From Isohypsibius dastychi (lineage: Eukaryota > Tardigrada > Eutardigrada > Parachela > Isohypsibiidae): a stretch of DNA of 10,213 nucleotides. Numbering within the stretch: position 1 is the first letter of the stretch; each line of letters opens with the position of its first letter. The position numbers and the translations under genes were made by a program. Where the stretch lies: assembly GCA_034696485.1 (NCBI GenBank), contig JAQIWT010001595.1, positions 1 through 10,213 of the forward strand. The letters run 5' to 3'. Shown in pieces: positions 7,294 through 10,213 of the stretch. Below the pieces are notes generated by a model. It worked only from the letters and a program-made list of their open reading frames with translations, was not told the DNA's origin and ran no database searches.

Positions 7294-7644
7294 TCGAACT
7301 TTACGTTAGATTTGAAGTTCGGAAGTTGGAACCAAATTCTAGAAACGGAGGCGGTATTTCCGGCCATAGTTCGTCAAAAAGCCTGATTTTCTCCGGCAAT
7401 TAGCGATACTTATTTTCACAAGGGTTTGGGGTAGATTACTTCCGACATCTACTAGTGGGTGGCTCGTGTTTTGATGTTTTAACTGATCAGGCCTTTCATC
7501 AATTCATGACCGCAGCGAAGACACATTTGGTCAAGAAGTGGACCGGGCCGAAGGAAAAAGGTCAAACTGATGACTTTACTGAAACAAACATCGTAGTACG
7601 TAACAGCATAAGCTCGCGTAAAAAACAAAATCACTAGAGAAAAC
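7294..7644. other. Spacer holding NC2-alpha 3' UTR and upstream promoter DNA
   Basis: The stretch follows the NC2-alpha stop (minus strand) and precedes the next minus-strand gene. No AATAAA is visible on the minus strand; only weak variants such as AATAAG near 7408-7415. A 60-codon plus-strand frame at 7455-7637 starts with GTG and shows no family I know. Confidence 0.4.
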
Positions 7645-8927
7645 TCATTTGTTATCCGTGTTATGATAGCGTGAATTAACAGGGAATCCATAACAACGTG
7701 GAACAGCACTCGAAAAACTGTCTTCGTGGCGCTTCGGATTGGAAGTACTTTGTGCGTTTGAAACGATTACCGAAGATGCACCGGGATAATCAGCTGGAGA
7801 ATTATACACAGGAGGTCCATCCCTCCTGGCGGTCAAAAAACTCGGGCTAAAATAGTTTCGTTCCGTGGAATGAGTCTCGCCACCCCGTTGATTAAACAAA
7901 AGAGGTTGACTCATCAACGACAAATCGAAATTTGCCGGAGAATACGGGGAATATATCGGATTCGAAGACGACGGTCCAAATATGAAAGGATTAGGTTGAA
8001 AAACTGAGGACGTGGGACTGGAAGATGGGTTGAAAAACGGGCTTGAAAAATCAGCAGGATGTGACATCGACGAATTCTTTTTCTCGACAAACTTATCAAC
8101 TTCCCTGGAGAAAAATAGTGATAAATCGTGGATTCCCAAAATAACTCAGTATTAAAAAATCCAAACGTACAGCTTTTTGTCAAAAGTCTCTTTCGACTTT
8201 TTCTTGTCGTGATTCCGAGAGGAACCATCTCGCGCCCTTTTATTCGAGCCTGCTAAACTCATCGGTTCAGATGGAGAACCAAAATGATCCAAAATAGCTC
8301 TGCGATTTCTGCTTTCCTCGGCTTCCTTGACAAAAGAGTTCGGCTTCATGTCCACCGCGGAATGCTCCGCGGGTGATGATAACGAACGTCGCTGAAATGT
8401 CGATAGTTCGACAGTCTCCGTTTTGATCTCAGGTTCTTCAACGCTGTAAGAATGTCCCTGCAGAACACTTTTCCGCATTTTCGGTTCAGGTGTGCCAGCT
8501 GTGTTATCTGCTGCTGAAGGCATCGATCCTGCTGGGGCATCTTCACCAGTCTTCCCGATGGCTTTCGCAGCTGCTTCTTGAACTAATTCCCGAAGAAAGT
8601 CAAACTTATGCTCCTCCTCTACACATTGACGGATATGATCAATGCTCAGTGTTCGAGCACCTCGGGCCATCGCAATCTCCCCCGATTTCTGAAGCAGTAT
8701 TTCCGTGAAAAGTTCCACACTTTTGGAAACAATGACTGGAACTGCGGCGGCAACCTTCCCAACCTCTTCATCCTATTGAGAAAATTCTGCAATCCTTGAC
8801 CTCACAATCTGTATTCCGTACGCAACAAATGACGACATGGAATAAAGAAATTGGCAAAACTTACGGTCTGCATGATCTTCTTGATCCGAGCGGGCGGAAA
8901 GCGCGTTTTGAATTTGTTACTTGGCAT
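7645..8927 (-). CDS. DRAP1: DRAP1 / NC2-alpha, histone-fold transcriptional corepressor
   Basis: Minus-strand exons 8927-8865, 8772-8171 and 8104-7645 (introns 92 and 66 bp) join to 374 residues. The start is MPSNKFKTRFPPARIKKIMQT, the expected NC2-alpha opening; exon 2 resumes DEEVGKVAAAVPVIVSK. The histone fold spans about residues 8-88: FPPARIKKIM, AAAVPVIVSKSVELF, ARTLSIDHIRQC, FDFLRELV. The PARIKKIMQ-DEE-GKVA pattern separates it from NF-YC and POLE4-type folds. In the family it pairs with NC2-beta (DR1), clamps TBP on the TATA box and blocks TFIIA/TFIIB entry. A basic patch at about 196-220 (NKRARDG, HDKKKSK) is a likely nuclear signal. The rest is long and disordered: a Ser/Glu/Pro linker, then 150 residues rich in Ser, Pro, Asn and Phe in exon 3. 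Human DRAP1 has about 205 residues, so this copy is nearly twice as long. The exon 2-3 junction (AAGCT|GTACGT to CTCCAG|G) is chosen by frame and is slightly less certain than the first. Confidence 0.95.
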
Positions 8928-9333
8928 AGCTGCACTTGCGTCCAAGTAGGGTTTGTGAAGCCTTGCTAGGCTGGTAAAATCACAGAACCTCGAGATATGG
9001 GATCAACACGGTAATAATATATAATGATGGCAGGAGCGTTGTAGTCTTAGATATCACATGGGCACTTGCATGCAGGATGCGATGAAACACTATTAAAATT
9101 CCGCTATTGTTCTAGAAACGTTAATCTAGAGCAAGATCCTTCAATCAACCAGCAAAGCATCCAAGAATTTCCGAAATCCACAACAAACGTTCGCTTAGAG
9201 GCAGAGGCGTACACAGGCCCAAATTTTGTAGATGGATAACCTTATGTCTGCGAAGGGGGTGACCTTTAGGGGATATATATGTATTATTCATTGGTTTATT
9301 CTCCAACATCATATTTAATTTTTCACAGAAAGG
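8928..9333. other. Divergent spacer between NC2-alpha and TMEM115, proximal half
   Basis: Presumed NC2-alpha promoter and leader. It contains a short palindrome AGCCT-TGCT-AGGCT at 8959-8972. On the minus strand AAAGGTCA, a nuclear-receptor half-site sequence, lies at 9267-9260. An AT-rich stretch with TATATA-like steps occurs near 9016-9023 and 9275-9283. I see no coding region. Confidence 0.4.
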
Positions 9334-9463
9334 ATGTGTGTGATGCCTTCGCCAATGAAGAAAAACGGATGTTTCCCAGTATTTAAGCTGAAAAAGGGAT
9401 TCGGGAGATGGCGACTCAGAATTTCACTGGCGTCAAGAGATCAAAACTTTGTGATCCCCCACT

Positions 9464-9474
9464 CCCCCCCCCCC
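9464..9474 (+). repeat. Poly(C) tract, 11 bases
   Basis: A run of 11 cytosines, preceded by CCCCCACT (five more C's at 9456-9460), lies in the spacer before TMEM115. It is the second long C run in the window; none is found in the coding exons. Confidence 0.95.
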
Positions 9475-9893
9475 GCACCGATTTTGAAAACATCAACATG
9501 TGATCGTGTAGAATGAAATGTGAATTTGTGGATTTGTACCTTTCCTTATATCTTTCGCATTCCAGTTGCGTCCTTTCGACGAGAGCCTTTAGTTATCCGG
9601 TTTTGAAAACTTGTGTTTGTGTTTATCTGTAATAATCGCTCGACGCAGCAGGTCTGTCGATTCTCCTTTTACAAAGAATAATTTGGGTAATTCGGTTGTT
9701 GCGCCTGGCCCTGGAGGATACTTCGAAATTAAAAGTGAGCAAGTATGAAGTCTGACAAGACTTTGTTTTGCAGTCTGGACCTATCATCAAGTAGATTCTG
9801 GCATGATGACGCTTTCACCGTTGCTTCCTAATATGATTTTCTCCCTGCCAAAGTGAAAGTGCCACGTTGATGTTCAGAACCAGCCTTCTCAAG

Positions 9894-9965
9894 GTAGTGT
9901 CCACTGTTTGTAATTGAGATTGATCTTCTCTAAAACTGTTTATGACCGTGAACCCATATTTTCAG
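9894..9965 (+). other. Probable 5'-UTR intron of TMEM115
   Basis: Donor CAAG|GTAGTG at 9894 and acceptor ATTTTCAG ending at 9965 give a 72-bp intron in line with others here. It leaves 42 untranslated bases before the ATG. A further leader intron (about 9687-9773, GTAATT to TTTTGCAG) is possible but weaker. Confidence 0.5.
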
Positions 9966-10007
9966 GTGTTGTTTGATCTTCAGATCCTAAACCGTTAAAT
10001 TGTAGCA

Positions 10008-10213
10008 ATGTCAGCCAACATCCGCCGGAATCTCGCTTACATCGTCTCTCAAGGAGGAGCAGCTGTGAAGAACTCTTCAGTCGTCGTAAAATGCGTCTGC
10101 CTTACAGTCACTTTGTGTTATTTCCTCACGTTTTCCGACAGTGCTGTTCATGCCCTCACGGTAACACCAGGGACACTGCTTCCTCCACGATTCCACATTT
10201 GGACTGCTTTCAC
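10008..10213 (+). CDS. TMEM115: TMEM115, Golgi rhomboid-like membrane protein (N-terminus only)
   Basis: ATG at 10008; 68 complete codons run to the window edge with no stop or intron. A short polar lead is followed by VVVKCVCLTVTLCYFLTF (residues 25-42), the first membrane span, then ALTVTPGTLLPPRFHIWT (49-66). The VTPG-L-PP-F-IWT block is the hallmark of TMEM115/DUF1751 proteins just after their first span. Family role: multispanning Golgi protein that interacts with the COG tethering complex and supports retrograde transport and glycosylation; it resembles rhomboids but lacks catalytic residues. Only about a fifth of the usual ~350 residues is visible, so the rest cannot be checked. Confidence 0.9.
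   Translation, partial: MSANIRRNLAYIVSQGGAAVKNSSVVVKCVCLTVTLCYFLTFSDSAVHALTVTPGTLLPPRFHIWTAF

Noticed and set aside
7455-7637. 60-codon plus-strand frame (AFHQFMTAAKTH...) with an acceptor-like CTGATCAG ahead of it and GTACGT near its end
   Set aside because: It has no ATG at its start and no recognisable family, and it lies antisense in the presumed 3' UTR of NC2-alpha. An isolated short exon is possible but unsupported.
9260-9267. Nuclear-receptor half-site AAAGGTCA (minus strand)
   Set aside because: A single 8-base half-site without a partner or conservation data is too weak for a separate claim.
9334-9516. 60-codon frame starting MCVMPSPMKK after a TTTTTCACAG acceptor-like site
   Set aside because: The frame is composed of low-information sequence, runs through a poly(C) tract and matches nothing I know. 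It is more likely spacer.
5971-9884. 13-base repeat GTTCAGAACCAGC at 5971-5983 and 9872-9884
   Set aside because: One 13-base match in 10 kb is about what chance predicts; one copy is coding and the flanks differ.

Overview
The window is a gene-dense piece of a nuclear genome from a small, compact animal. It carries at least six protein genes in 10.2 kb, separated by roughly 0.1-1.1 kb. Introns are short (55-160 bp, GT-AG), the base composition looks balanced, and AATAAA signals follow some genes. INCENP, an FRS2/DOK-like PTB protein, ribophorin I, NC2-alpha and TMEM115 together indicate a metazoan. I cannot fix the phylum from sequence alone. A tardigrade, a small arthropod or a compact nematode would all fit; a tardigrade is my weak first guess.

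Layout, left to right. (1) 1-1972, plus strand: 3' part of the INCENP gene, the Aurora B scaffold of the chromosomal passenger complex. It is cut by the left edge and ends with a clear IN-box. (2) 2540-3148, plus: a single-exon 202-residue protein with an N-myristoylation signal and what looks like a very divergent IRS/FRS2-type PTB domain. (3) 3784-5563, plus: ribophorin I (RPN1/OST1), seven coding exons, complete. It stops 12 residues after its membrane span, so it lacks the cytosolic tail seen in vertebrates. A 5'-UTR intron and two ACGT-core motifs that resemble XBP1/ATF6 sites lie upstream. (4) 7066-5678, minus: a four-exon, low-complexity, probably nuclear protein that I do not recognise, with two copies of a ~47-residue repeat. 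It converges tail-to-tail with ribophorin I. (5) 8927-7645, minus: DRAP1/NC2-alpha, three exons, with a classic histone fold followed by a long Ser/Pro/Phe-rich tail. (6) 10008 to the right edge, plus: the N-terminus of TMEM115, a Golgi membrane protein, divergent from NC2-alpha across a ~1.1 kb spacer.

The genes belong to unrelated processes: mitosis, signalling, ER N-glycosylation, transcriptional repression and Golgi traffic. I see no operon logic and no mobile element, rRNA, tRNA or CRISPR array. The most interesting points are the tail-less ribophorin I, the candidate unfolded-protein-response elements in front of it, the two unrecognised or divergent proteins, the recurring GTGGCGCT/CTCF-like motif in intergenic DNA, and two long poly(C) runs. 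Splice sites were assigned by eye from GT-AG boundaries, reading frame and family conservation. All untranslated exons are inferences.
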